This document shows positions 54,812 through 63,003 of a DNA stretch of 64,000 bases, piece after piece. Every line of letters begins with the position of its first letter. The first letter of the stretch is position 1. The translations under genes were made by a program, and so were the position numbers. The stretch covers positions 84,207 through 148,206 of the forward strand of contig CACHRP010000003.1 in the NCBI GenBank assembly GCA_902582315.1. Reading direction: 5' to 3'. The notes beneath the pieces are model-generated. The model did no database searches. It saw only the letters and a program-made list of their open reading frames with translations, and was not told the origin of the DNA. The DNA comes from an uncultured Pelagibacteraceae bacterium (GTDB lineage Bacteria > Pseudomonadota > Alphaproteobacteria > Pelagibacterales > Pelagibacteraceae).

Positions 54812-55671
54812 TAAAAAAAGGAATTATATTGTCTGGTGGAATGGGTACAAGAATGAGTCCACTTACTAAAGCAGTAAATAAACAATTGCTCCCAATTTAC
54901 GATAAGCCTTTAATTTTTTATCCGCTCTCAATTTTAATGTTAGCAAAAATAAAGGATATATTAATAATAGTTAATAAAGGACAACTCTCTCAATACAAAA
55001 AAATAATTCCTAATGGTAATAACTTTGGAGTAAATATTACTTATAAAGAACAATCTTCTCCTAGAGGTTTACCAGATGCTTTCATATTAGGTGAAAAATT
55101 TATTGGTAAAGATAATGTAGCACTAATTCTAGGAGATAATTTTTTTTATGGTCAAAATTTAACTAAACAATTATTAAATTCTGTAAAATTAAAAAAAGGT
55201 GCAAAAATAATTTTACATAAAGTAAATAAACCAGAGCTTTATGGGGTTGCTAAAATAGATAAAAGAAATAGAGTTATCAATATAAAAGAAAAACCAAAAA
55301 AATTTTTATCGGACCTCGCAATAACTGGTCTTTATTTTTTTGATAATAATGTTGTAAATTATGCAAAAAAACTAAAACCATCAAAAAGAAAAGAATTAGA
55401 AATTGTTGATTTAATAAACAAATATAAAAAAAACAACAAATTAACAGCCGATTTAATCGGTAGAGGTGGAGCTTGGCTTGACTCGGGCTCAATAGAAGAC
55501 TTTTACAAAACAAGCTCTTTTGTGTCAGCAATAGAAAATAGACAAGGTTTTAAGATTGCATGTTTAGAAGAGATAGCGCTGAATTATGGTTGGATTAAAA
55601 AGTCTAAATTAAGTGATGCAATAAAATTTTATGGTAATTGTGAATACTCAAATTATTTAAAAAAACTATAA
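54808..55671 (+). CDS. rfbA: Glucose-1-phosphate thymidylyltransferase
   Basis: RfbA makes dTDP-glucose from glucose 1-phosphate and dTTP. The 287-residue protein opens with GIILSGGMGTRMSPLTKAVNKQLLPIYDKPLIFYPLS and has VALILGDNFFYG (metal Asp) and GRGGAWLDSGSIEDFYKTSSFV. It provides the substrate for the overlapping rfbB upstream, so the order of genes is the reverse of the reaction order. Its TAA overlaps the convergent methyltransferase stop. Confidence 0.95.
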   Translation: MIKKGIILSGGMGTRMSPLTKAVNKQLLPIYDKPLIFYPLSILMLAKIKDILIIVNKGQLSQYKKIIPNGNNFGVNITYKEQSSPRGLPDAFILGEKFIGKDNVALILGDNFFYGQNLTKQLLNSVKLKKGAKIILHKVNKPELYGVAKIDKRNRVINIKEKPKKFLSDLAITGLYFFDNNVVNYAKKLKPSKRKELEIVDLINKYKKNNKLTADLIGRGGAWLDSGSIEDFYKTSSFVSAIENRQGFKIACLEEIALNYGWIKKSKLSDAIKFYGNCEYSNYLKKL

Positions 55672-56517
55672 ATTTTTAATTAAATTAACTAAGTTAGTAT
55701 TATTCTTTAGATCGTATTGTTTTAAACAATGGTAGGTCAAATCTGGACTACCATAGATATACGAATATATTGACAATTTTAATATTTGATGATCATCCAA
55801 ATTTGGAATTGTCTCAATATTTCTTAAATACATTGCATCAGACCACATATGTTGAGTGGAAAAGTTAGGATTATTATTAAGCACTGTTGGTTTCAATGTT
55901 CTTCCCTGTAAACTTAAAAATTTATGAAAGTTTATATTATTTTTTTTTAAAAAAGCGCTGACATCTCCAAATAAAGGTTGGTTTTTATAAAGTTGTATAA
56001 ACTCAACCTCAGTAATTATTGCTAAAACTTTTTTTAAACAACTCAATCCACCTTGAAATACATCTAATTCAGCTCCTTGAATATCTATTTTGATGAAATC
56101 TATAAATTTAATTTTTTGCTCTTTGATAAAAAAATCTAAACTAACTGTTTCAATCTCCTCGGTTTTTTTCAGATACGCAAATTCAAGGTTATTGTATAAT
56201 TTTATTAATTTTTCATTAGGCTCATATAATGATGTGCACATTGGATGATTGGTAATGTGAATTTTTTTTTTCTCTTCTTTTTTACCTAATGCAAAAGGAA
56301 AAAAATTAATCCCTTTTGGTGAATTTTGGTTTAATTTTTCACATTCATCTTTATCTAGGTCAAACGCAGAAATTTTAGAATTTGGAAAAAAATTAATTAT
56401 CTCATGAAAGGGTTCTTTAGAGCCTTCATATGGATGAGCACCTATTTCTAACATTTGAAATTCGATAGAGTCATCAAATTTTGCCAAGGACTCTAAAAAC
56501 TTTAAAATTTTGCTCAT
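55666..56517 (-). CDS. FkbM-family methyltransferase
   Basis: The 283-residue protein has FQMLEIGAHPYEGSKEPFHEI in place of motif I, ISAFDLDKDECEKLNQ, IKFIDFIKIDIQGAELDVFQGG (the FkbM central motif) and AIITEVEFIQLYKNQPLFGDV. A C-terminal extension of about 50 residues follows. It lies between rfbA, convergent, and the tRNA-Met, whose 3' CCA end is eight bases upstream of the start codon. Confidence 0.85.
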   Translation of the reverse strand: MSKILKFLESLAKFDDSIEFQMLEIGAHPYEGSKEPFHEIINFFPNSKISAFDLDKDECEKLNQNSPKGINFFPFALGKKEEKKKIHITNHPMCTSLYEPNEKLIKLYNNLEFAYLKKTEEIETVSLDFFIKEQKIKFIDFIKIDIQGAELDVFQGGLSCLKKVLAIITEVEFIQLYKNQPLFGDVSAFLKKNNINFHKFLSLQGRTLKPTVLNNNPNFSTQHMWSDAMYLRNIETIPNLDDHQILKLSIYSYIYGSPDLTYHCLKQYDLKNNTNLVNLIKNL

Positions 56518-56524
56518 GTAAAAT

Positions 56525-56601
56525 TGGTAGCGGGAAGTGGGATCGAACCACTGACCTCGGGCTTATGAGTCCCGCGCTCTAACCAACTGAGCTACCCCGC
56601 C
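56525..56601 (-). tRNA. tRNA-Met (CAT), elongator type
   Basis: The minus strand reads GGCGGGGTAGCTCAGTTGG...CTCATAAG...GGTTCGATCCC...CCA, 77 bases with encoded CCA. The cloverleaf forms: acceptor GGCGGGG with TCCCGCT (G1-U72 wobble), anticodon stem CGGGA/CCCG flanking CTCATAA, and a T-loop TTCGATC. The CAT anticodon with this acceptor stem fits elongator Met rather than initiator (no C1-A72 mismatch) or tRNA-Ile2, although Ile2 with a modified C34 cannot be fully excluded. Confidence 0.92.
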
Positions 56602-56730
56602 ATTAAATTCTCGTTGATGTATACTACTTATTTTTTTTCTTTCAAACAAGAAATTAAGAGATTGGTGTAAAAAAGTTTTTTTGAGTCACATAATTGGACC
56701 AAAAAAAAGAGAGTAACTAATAAAAAAATT

Positions 56731-58155
56731 CTAAAATTTATAATTTAGTGATGCACCTAAAGACTTTGCGTCGTAAAACATGTCATGATCTAAATAAGAT
56801 ACACTTAAATCAAAATTATCATAGCTAGTACTTATACCTATTCCATAATAAGGATCCATTCCAGTATGATCTACAACACTGGTACTTGAGCCTGCTGTTA
56901 CAGTAGCTTCTGATTGATCCCATCTGTGATAACCAACATTTAAATTCAAAGCCAAGTCTAGACCATTTACTGAATACTCATACTTAGGTTTAATACCAAA
57001 TGCTGTTGAATAACTCTCAATAACAACTTGAATGCCATCCGAGCCACAAGTTAATGTGTCACCTGGATCGTTTGCACCATTATTGTATCTTCCATCAGTT
57101 TTTATTGTATCACCGTTATTGCAACTCAATTGTGATTGATTAAATTGATTAAAAGCAAACTCTAAGTCTATAAAATCCGTTAAACCTGTCCCACTTACTA
57201 AACTATAACCATAACCAACCTCTTCATCAATTTTTGCTGTACCTGTTGGTGCATATAAGCCAAGTTCGACCTCAGACTTGAGCAATTGTATTCCAAAATA
57301 ATAATTATCATCGTTTAAGAAAGTTTTATAATTTGAAACATCTGAAGTATTACTAGTATAAAATGCAGTTTTAAATCTTACACCAATTTCTTTTGTTGTA
57401 TTTGATGGTTCTTGTGAACTATTTGTAACAGTAGATTCTTCTATACTCATAAACTCATAATAAGGTTCAATTACATAATTAGAAATATTTGCTGCATAGG
57501 ACACTTTCCATATATAACCATCGTCATTTGTAAATTCTAAATCTTTATTTGCACCACCTAAATATCCGAGGTATGAATTATTTTGTCCTGCAATAACTTG
57601 ATCAAATTCTATTTTTAAAATTCCATCAACACTTAATTCTGGTATTGGTGCTTTTAATTCCGCTATAATAGGAATGTATGTATAATCTTGTTCTCTGTCA
57701 TATCCTTTACCACCAGTAGTACTTACTCTGTTTTGCCAATAGTGATATAAATATCTATAACCTAAACCAGATTTTAACATTAATTTATCTGAAATATTAA
57801 ATCCGTATAGAAGTCTAGAATTAAAAATATCAACGTCTATGTCTTTCATTGTTCCTGTCGTATTACTCCAGTAAGATTGATTCATAAACTGATAGCTGTT
57901 ATCAAATTCGAATTCTGTAAAATATCCATTATTTAAAAAACTATTCTTATAATTGTAGATGAAGCCTAAATTTTCAAATTTATTACTCTCAGCTTGCGAG
58001 CCACCTCTTAAATGCATAAATTGTGTTTCTTCATATTCATAGCTTCCTAATATGCTAAAACCATACTCATGTTGAGATCCAGTTTTTTCATTTGCGGTGA
58101 GAGCACCAAAACTCGCAAAAAAACTTATTAATGTAAAAATGAATATTTTTTTCAT
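56731..58155 (-). CDS. Outer-membrane beta-barrel protein
   Basis: The protein has a signal peptide (MKKIFIFTLISFFASFGALTANE), alternating aromatic/polar strands throughout and a C-terminal aromatic end ASLNYKF, the signal for barrel insertion. Two cysteines in the LSCNNGD...LTCGSDG loop could form a disulfide outside. I prefer the ATG at 58155 to the track's 58170, because GAGGGGTT-ATG matches the AAGGGAGTT-ATG arrangement of nrdA and gives a clean signal peptide. About 475 residues fit a 16-18 strand porin-like barrel. Substrate unknown. Confidence 0.82.
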   Translation of the reverse strand: MKKIFIFTLISFFASFGALTANEKTGSQHEYGFSILGSYEYEETQFMHLRGGSQAESNKFENLGFIYNYKNSFLNNGYFTEFEFDNSYQFMNQSYWSNTTGTMKDIDVDIFNSRLLYGFNISDKLMLKSGLGYRYLYHYWQNRVSTTGGKGYDREQDYTYIPIIAELKAPIPELSVDGILKIEFDQVIAGQNNSYLGYLGGANKDLEFTNDDGYIWKVSYAANISNYVIEPYYEFMSIEESTVTNSSQEPSNTTKEIGVRFKTAFYTSNTSDVSNYKTFLNDDNYYFGIQLLKSEVELGLYAPTGTAKIDEEVGYGYSLVSGTGLTDFIDLEFAFNQFNQSQLSCNNGDTIKTDGRYNNGANDPGDTLTCGSDGIQVVIESYSTAFGIKPKYEYSVNGLDLALNLNVGYHRWDQSEATVTAGSSTSVVDHTGMDPYYGIGISTSYDNFDLSVSYLDHDMFYDAKSLGASLNYKF

Positions 58156-58312
58156 AACCCCTCGTATCATGGTATTTCGAAAAGGTATATTAAAAATTAC
58201 TAAAAACTATTAAATAGGAAATTATAGTGTTTTTTATGTTAAATTTAGACATTTTTTATCTTCATCCGATAATAAAATATTAATAGAATTCATTGAGAAT
58301 CTTAATTCTGAT

Positions 58313-59155
58313 TTATTTTTTTAATTTTATATTTCCAAGATAAAATAAAAGAAAACAGTATTGCAAAAGTGCATATATAGTTATTGGAACTAGATATTGA
58401 ATTTCAGAAAAAATTAATGCACCAACTACAAACCCCATTGCTCCATTTTGTAATAATGCCTCAATTCTGATTGCTCTTTTTGATGGAATATCATCGATAA
58501 ATATTTGAGTTATTAAAAAGGAAGATGCAAAAACCATTACTAAAATTAAACTCATAATTACTCCGACATCATCAAAATAATTAACCAAGTTATCTTTCTC
58601 TGTATAAATAGCTATAAATACAATAATTAAAAAAATAACAAATGCTAATCTATCAAGAGTAAAAGTTAAATTTTTAAAAAAATTAGAAAATTTTTCTCTA
58701 CAATATATTCCTATAAAAACGGGCATTGTAATAAATAAAAATGTTTTAATTGAAAATGTAAATAATTGTAAATTAAAATTTTGATTATATAAAAAATTTG
58801 AAAATAAATTTAAATATATTGGAACTGTGATAAAAGAAAATAAAGCACATATTGAAGTTAAACATATAGATAAAGGTACATTGCCATCAGCAATTCTTGT
58901 AGCGTAGTTGGACATTGCTGCTGAAGGCATAATTAATAAAAGAAACACTCCAATTTGAAATTCTTTATCCATAGGTAATAAACTAATAACTATTAAGCCG
59001 ATAATTGGGAGGATAGCTATTTGGCAAATCACTCCTACGATAAAATTTTTTGGATTTTTGAATACTCTTAGGAATCTTTTAATACTTAAATTTAAGCCAA
59101 GCGCAAACATAATAAAAAAAACACCAAAAGGTCCTACTAATTTGACAAATTCCAT
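58313..59155 (-). CDS. Bile acid:sodium symporter (BASS) family transporter
   Basis: The 280-residue protein has nine or so hydrophobic helices and BASS-type sequence: GVFFIMFALGLNLSIKRFLRVFKNPKNFIVGVICQIAILPIIG and LLLIMPSAAMSNYATRIADGNVPLSICLTSI. Bacterial members carry organic anions such as pyruvate or pantoate with sodium. It is divergent from the regulator gene over 57 bp, so that protein may control it. Confidence 0.87.
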   Translation of the reverse strand: MEFVKLVGPFGVFFIMFALGLNLSIKRFLRVFKNPKNFIVGVICQIAILPIIGLIVISLLPMDKEFQIGVFLLLIMPSAAMSNYATRIADGNVPLSICLTSICALFSFITVPIYLNLFSNFLYNQNFNLQLFTFSIKTFLFITMPVFIGIYCREKFSNFFKNLTFTLDRLAFVIFLIIVFIAIYTEKDNLVNYFDDVGVIMSLILVMVFASSFLITQIFIDDIPSKRAIRIEALLQNGAMGFVVGALIFSEIQYLVPITIYALLQYCFLLFYLGNIKLKK

Positions 59156-59212
59156 AAAATTAATTTACATCTTTTATTTTTATTATTAAGTTAATTATTT
59201 ATTAAAATTAAA

Positions 59213-60202
59213 ATGTCAAAAGAAATACGTTTAAAATTTTCTACAGAAGTAGACGTAGCTGATGTTTACAATATACTTGCTAAAAATTACATTGATATAA
59301 TTACAGATTATTTTGAACTTCAGAGAATTTGGTTAAATAATGCTTATATAACATTTAAAGATTTAGATAAATATTTCATCTTAATGAGTTTGGTGAGTAA
59401 GACATTTGATAGTTATGCTGAATATTTTATCAAATATAATTTTGATCAATTCTATAATGTTGACCAGTATGAAATTAAAAAATTTAATATAGTTAATATT
59501 GCTAAAGATCTTTCAATATCAAAAGAAACAGCAAGAAGAAAAATATTAGAGTTAGAAAAAATCGGCATCATAAAGAAAAATAAAAAAGCGATAATAATAA
59601 ACAGAAAAGCTTACAACTTACAAAAACCAATTACTTCAATACATATGATATCAAAATTCTTGGCAAATTTATCTAAGCTTCTGTATAAAGCGAATATTAT
59701 CAATCAACAAATATCTAATTTTGATATGGAGCTGTTAATAAAAAATAATTATACACTTTGCTGGAATTATTTTTTAAAATTTCAAATAGAAATGCTAACT
59801 ACTTTTAAAAAAAAATTTTTTAATGATTACGAAACTGTTCAAATCTGGGCGATGATTGTTTACAATCAAAATTTATCACTAACAAAAAAATTCAAAGCAT
59901 CAAATAAATATCCTGATAAAGTAAAAGACACTTATTTAGATGAGCTCCTATCATTAACCGAGACTCTTGGATTGAATGCAATGACAATCTCAGATTTGAC
60001 AGGAATACCAAGACCAACTGTAATTAGGAAATTGAAATTTTTAGTAGATAAAAAATTTGTAGATAAAAATAAAAACGGTCTATATGTAGTATCTGACTCA
60101 AATAGTGTTAAAGAGGTGGATAAATATAGATTGGAGAATGTGAATAAAATTGCAGAGGTTTCTTGTAAATTATTTAATGCAGCAAGGATTCGTAAAAATT
60201 AA
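59213..60202 (+). CDS. Transcriptional regulator with two helix-turn-helix segments
   Basis: The 329-residue protein has a winged-helix-like HTH at about residues 92-125 (IAKDLSISKETARRKILELEKIGIIKKNKK) and a second at about 262-295 (ISDLTGIPRPTVIRKLKFLVDKKFVDKNKNG). The regions before each HTH are alike in length and helical character, suggesting an internal duplication. I cannot name a family. It is divergent from the BASS transporter gene, which is a likely target. No ligand domain of a known type is visible. Confidence 0.72.
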   Translation: MSKEIRLKFSTEVDVADVYNILAKNYIDIITDYFELQRIWLNNAYITFKDLDKYFILMSLVSKTFDSYAEYFIKYNFDQFYNVDQYEIKKFNIVNIAKDLSISKETARRKILELEKIGIIKKNKKAIIINRKAYNLQKPITSIHMISKFLANLSKLLYKANIINQQISNFDMELLIKNNYTLCWNYFLKFQIEMLTTFKKKFFNDYETVQIWAMIVYNQNLSLTKKFKASNKYPDKVKDTYLDELLSLTETLGLNAMTISDLTGIPRPTVIRKLKFLVDKKFVDKNKNGLYVVSDSNSVKEVDKYRLENVNKIAEVSCKLFNAARIRKN

Positions 60203-60211
60203 TATTATTTT

Positions 60212-60454
60212 CTAAAATGATGCGATTGCTCCTGTAATCAAAATTACTGAAGCTATTAAACTTACAAAAATTAGATTTTCTTTTTTCTCTTTTTTTTTTT
60301 CTTCTCTAACTCTGTCCATCAGTAAATTTATATCAACTTTGTTATTTTTTTTCTTAGGAATAGTGTGTTCAAATTCATAATCTTCACTATCAATAATAAA
60401 CGTCTGAGTTGATTTACTGGCAGTTTTTTCTGATGACATGCCTAAATTAATCAT
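60212..60454 (-). CDS. Small tail-anchored membrane protein of unknown function
   Basis: The 80-residue product has a polar N-terminus, a Lys/Glu-rich helix (VREEKKKEKKEN) and one C-terminal hydrophobic helix (LIFVSLIASVILITGAIASF) that ends the protein, so it is probably tail-anchored with the N-terminus in the cytoplasm. A second Met at residue 6 (MSSEKTASK) is an equally good start. It is convergent with the regulator gene, ten bases apart. No family recognised. Confidence 0.65.
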   Translation of the reverse strand: MINLGMSSEKTASKSTQTFIIDSEDYEFEHTIPKKKNNKVDINLLMDRVREEKKKEKKENLIFVSLIASVILITGAIASF

Positions 60455-60536
60455 GAGAGATTTAGTTTTACAATCTTCAGGTTGTTCAATTTGAGGTTTT
60501 AAAATAAATTTAACAGATCAGATTGAGTATTATATT

Positions 60537-62981
60537 TTATATCGTCTTGAAGTTGTTTTGATTCAAGCTGTTAGCTTGTAATTCTGCAGCGTACTTTTTC
60601 TTTGCAACCTCGACATATAATTTGGCTGATTTAAGCTCATCTTTAGAAATGTTACCGTTAACATAACCAAATGTTAAATTTTTATTAAAGCAAAAAGAAT
60701 AATTTCCTGATGTTGTCCTTCCAATTATTTTATCGTTTATATAAATGGGCTCTTCATGGAGAAGTAGTGGTTCGCCTGGTTTATTTTCTTTTAAGGTGAG
60801 CATAATAAATTGTTTTGATATAGGTTGGTCCTTAAGTTTCAATATTGCGCTTCTTCCAATAAAATCTATATTTTTTTTATAACTTATTGCAAAGCTTAGA
60901 CCTGCTTGATATTGGTTTTCCTCAGCAGAAATATCGTGGCCCCAATGTAAAAAACCACTTTCCATTCTCATAATGTCCATAGCATGCATTCCACAATGGA
61001 CCATATTAAAGTTTTTACCCTCTGAAAAAATTATATCATATAATTTTTTGGCCTCTGAACTTTTTACATATAATTCGTACCCCAGCTCACCCACATAAGA
61101 TAATCTTTGAGCCCAGACGTCAATATCTTTAATTTTGATAAATTTCGCAAAACCAAATTTAAAATTTTCATTAGAAAAGTCATCTTTGCTAATTTTACTA
61201 ATCATTTTCCTACTATTTGGCCCAAATAATCCAAAACAACAATACTCATCAGTGATATCTTTAAATTCAACTTTGGATGACAAATATTTTTTAATATGGG
61301 ACTTATCGTGTTCTCTTGTAGCAGCAGACGTAACTACTCTAAAATAATTTTTTTCAATACATACAATACTTAGGTCGGTTTCTATGCCCCCCTCTTCATT
61401 TAACATTTGAGTATAAGTTGTCTTACCAGTTGCACTTTTTATATTCGCTGTGCAAATTTTTTGCAACTCGTCATGTACATTTTCTCCTTTTAAATCAAAT
61501 TTTGCAAACGATGATAAATCGAAAAGACCTACATTTTTTCTTGCATTTGTTGTTTCATGTTTTGCAGATGGGTACCAATTTTGAAAACTAAAACTATATT
61601 CATATTTTGGTTGTTTTCCGTTTAAAGAATACCACATTGGTCTCTCATAACCAGATGTTGTTCCAAAACAAGCACCAGCTTTTTTTAATTCGTCATGGTA
61701 AGGTAGCAGTTTTTGATTTCTTGAAGTAGAGTGCTGTTTGTATGGCCAATGCATACCATATAAATCACCTAAAGTTTCCGTAACTCTTTCCATAATAAAT
61801 TTTTTTGACGAGTGAAATTTTTGAAATCTTTTTATATCTAAAGAAAATAAATCTTCATTTGTATGCCCATTCATCATCCATTCTGCGGTTGCTTTTCCTG
61901 CTCCGCCAGCGCTAGCAATTCCAATACTATTAAATCCACAGCAGGTATATAACTTTTTTACCTCAGCTGTTTCTCCTAAAAGATATTGTGTATCTGGAGT
62001 AAAAGACTCTGGACCTGAAAAAAATTTTCTTATTCCAGCGTCTTTAAGCATTGGCAACCTATAAAAAGATTTTTCTAAATATGGTTCGAAATGATCAAAA
62101 TCATCTGGAAACTCTCCAAAAGAAAAATTTTCTGGGACTCTTCCTGTCTCCTTAAAAGCTGGTTTTGCATTAGGTTCAAATATTCCAATAAGCATTTTTC
62201 CTGCATCTTCTTTTAAATAAAGACAGGCGTTGTAATCTCTTAAGACAGGTAAGTCTTTTGGTAGATTTTTAATTGGTTCAGTAATTAGATAAAAATGTTC
62301 ATTTGGATAAAGTGGTACACTTACGTTTATATCCTCAGCAATTTGTCTAGACCACATTCCCGATGCAAGCACTACGAACTCACAATCTATTTTACCATAA
62401 ATTGTATCAACTCCTACTACTCTACCTTTGTTAACTAAAATCTTTTTAACCGGCGTTTTTTCAAAAATTTTTACTCCTTCCATTTTTGCTGCCTTGGCTA
62501 AAACATTAGTCACGCCCACAGGATCAGCCTGACCATCTTTAGGCATATAAACACTACCTTCAATGTCTCTGTCTTCAATAACTGGATACATTAGTTTTGT
62601 TTTTTTTTTATCTAAAACCTGAACTTCAACGTTAGATAATTGAGCTGTGGTTGCTTGTCGTAAAAGTTCTTGCATTCTATCTTTTGTAGAGGCAATAGTT
62701 ATTGCACCGTTTTGTTTAAATCCGGTGGATAGGCCTGTGATTTTTTCAAGTTCTTTATACAAATCTAATGAATACTTTCTTAATTTTGTAATAGTTTGAG
62801 ATGCACCTAGTTGTCCAATAAGACCTGCTGCATGCCATGTGGTTCCAGAAGTTAGCTGATCTCTCTCAAGTAAAATAGTATCTTTCCAACCAAATTTAGC
62901 AAGATGATATGCGCAAGAACAACCTGCTACACCCCCTCCTATAACTACAACTTTTGTGCTTTTTGGAAGTTGCTTTATCAT
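60537..62981 (-). CDS. FAD-dependent dimethylglycine/sarcosine dehydrogenase-like protein
   Basis: The 814-residue protein joins an N-terminal FAD/DAO domain (GGGVAG at 15-20, SGTTWHAAGLIG with His50, the position of the covalent FAD link in dimethylglycine dehydrogenase) to a C-terminal GcvT-like folate-binding domain (NVGLFDLSSFAKFDLKG, LSYVGELGYELYV, YQAGLSFAISY). Such enzymes demethylate dimethylglycine or sarcosine and pass the C1 unit to tetrahydrofolate. This fits glycine-betaine use by marine bacteria. The exact N-methyl substrate is not decided. Confidence 0.92.
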   Translation of the reverse strand: MIKQLPKSTKVVVIGGGVAGCSCAYHLAKFGWKDTILLERDQLTSGTTWHAAGLIGQLGASQTITKLRKYSLDLYKELEKITGLSTGFKQNGAITIASTKDRMQELLRQATTAQLSNVEVQVLDKKKTKLMYPVIEDRDIEGSVYMPKDGQADPVGVTNVLAKAAKMEGVKIFEKTPVKKILVNKGRVVGVDTIYGKIDCEFVVLASGMWSRQIAEDINVSVPLYPNEHFYLITEPIKNLPKDLPVLRDYNACLYLKEDAGKMLIGIFEPNAKPAFKETGRVPENFSFGEFPDDFDHFEPYLEKSFYRLPMLKDAGIRKFFSGPESFTPDTQYLLGETAEVKKLYTCCGFNSIGIASAGGAGKATAEWMMNGHTNEDLFSLDIKRFQKFHSSKKFIMERVTETLGDLYGMHWPYKQHSTSRNQKLLPYHDELKKAGACFGTTSGYERPMWYSLNGKQPKYEYSFSFQNWYPSAKHETTNARKNVGLFDLSSFAKFDLKGENVHDELQKICTANIKSATGKTTYTQMLNEEGGIETDLSIVCIEKNYFRVVTSAATREHDKSHIKKYLSSKVEFKDITDEYCCFGLFGPNSRKMISKISKDDFSNENFKFGFAKFIKIKDIDVWAQRLSYVGELGYELYVKSSEAKKLYDIIFSEGKNFNMVHCGMHAMDIMRMESGFLHWGHDISAEENQYQAGLSFAISYKKNIDFIGRSAILKLKDQPISKQFIMLTLKENKPGEPLLLHEEPIYINDKIIGRTTSGNYSFCFNKNLTFGYVNGNISKDELKSAKLYVEVAKKKYAAELQANSLNQNNFKTI

Positions 62982-63003
62982 TTTTATTTTTCTTTAAAAT
63001 TAA

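Noticed and set aside
56525-56601. tRNA-Met as a used integration site
   Set aside because: No direct repeat of the tRNA end and no integrase were noticed, so only the position next to a variable-looking region is reported.
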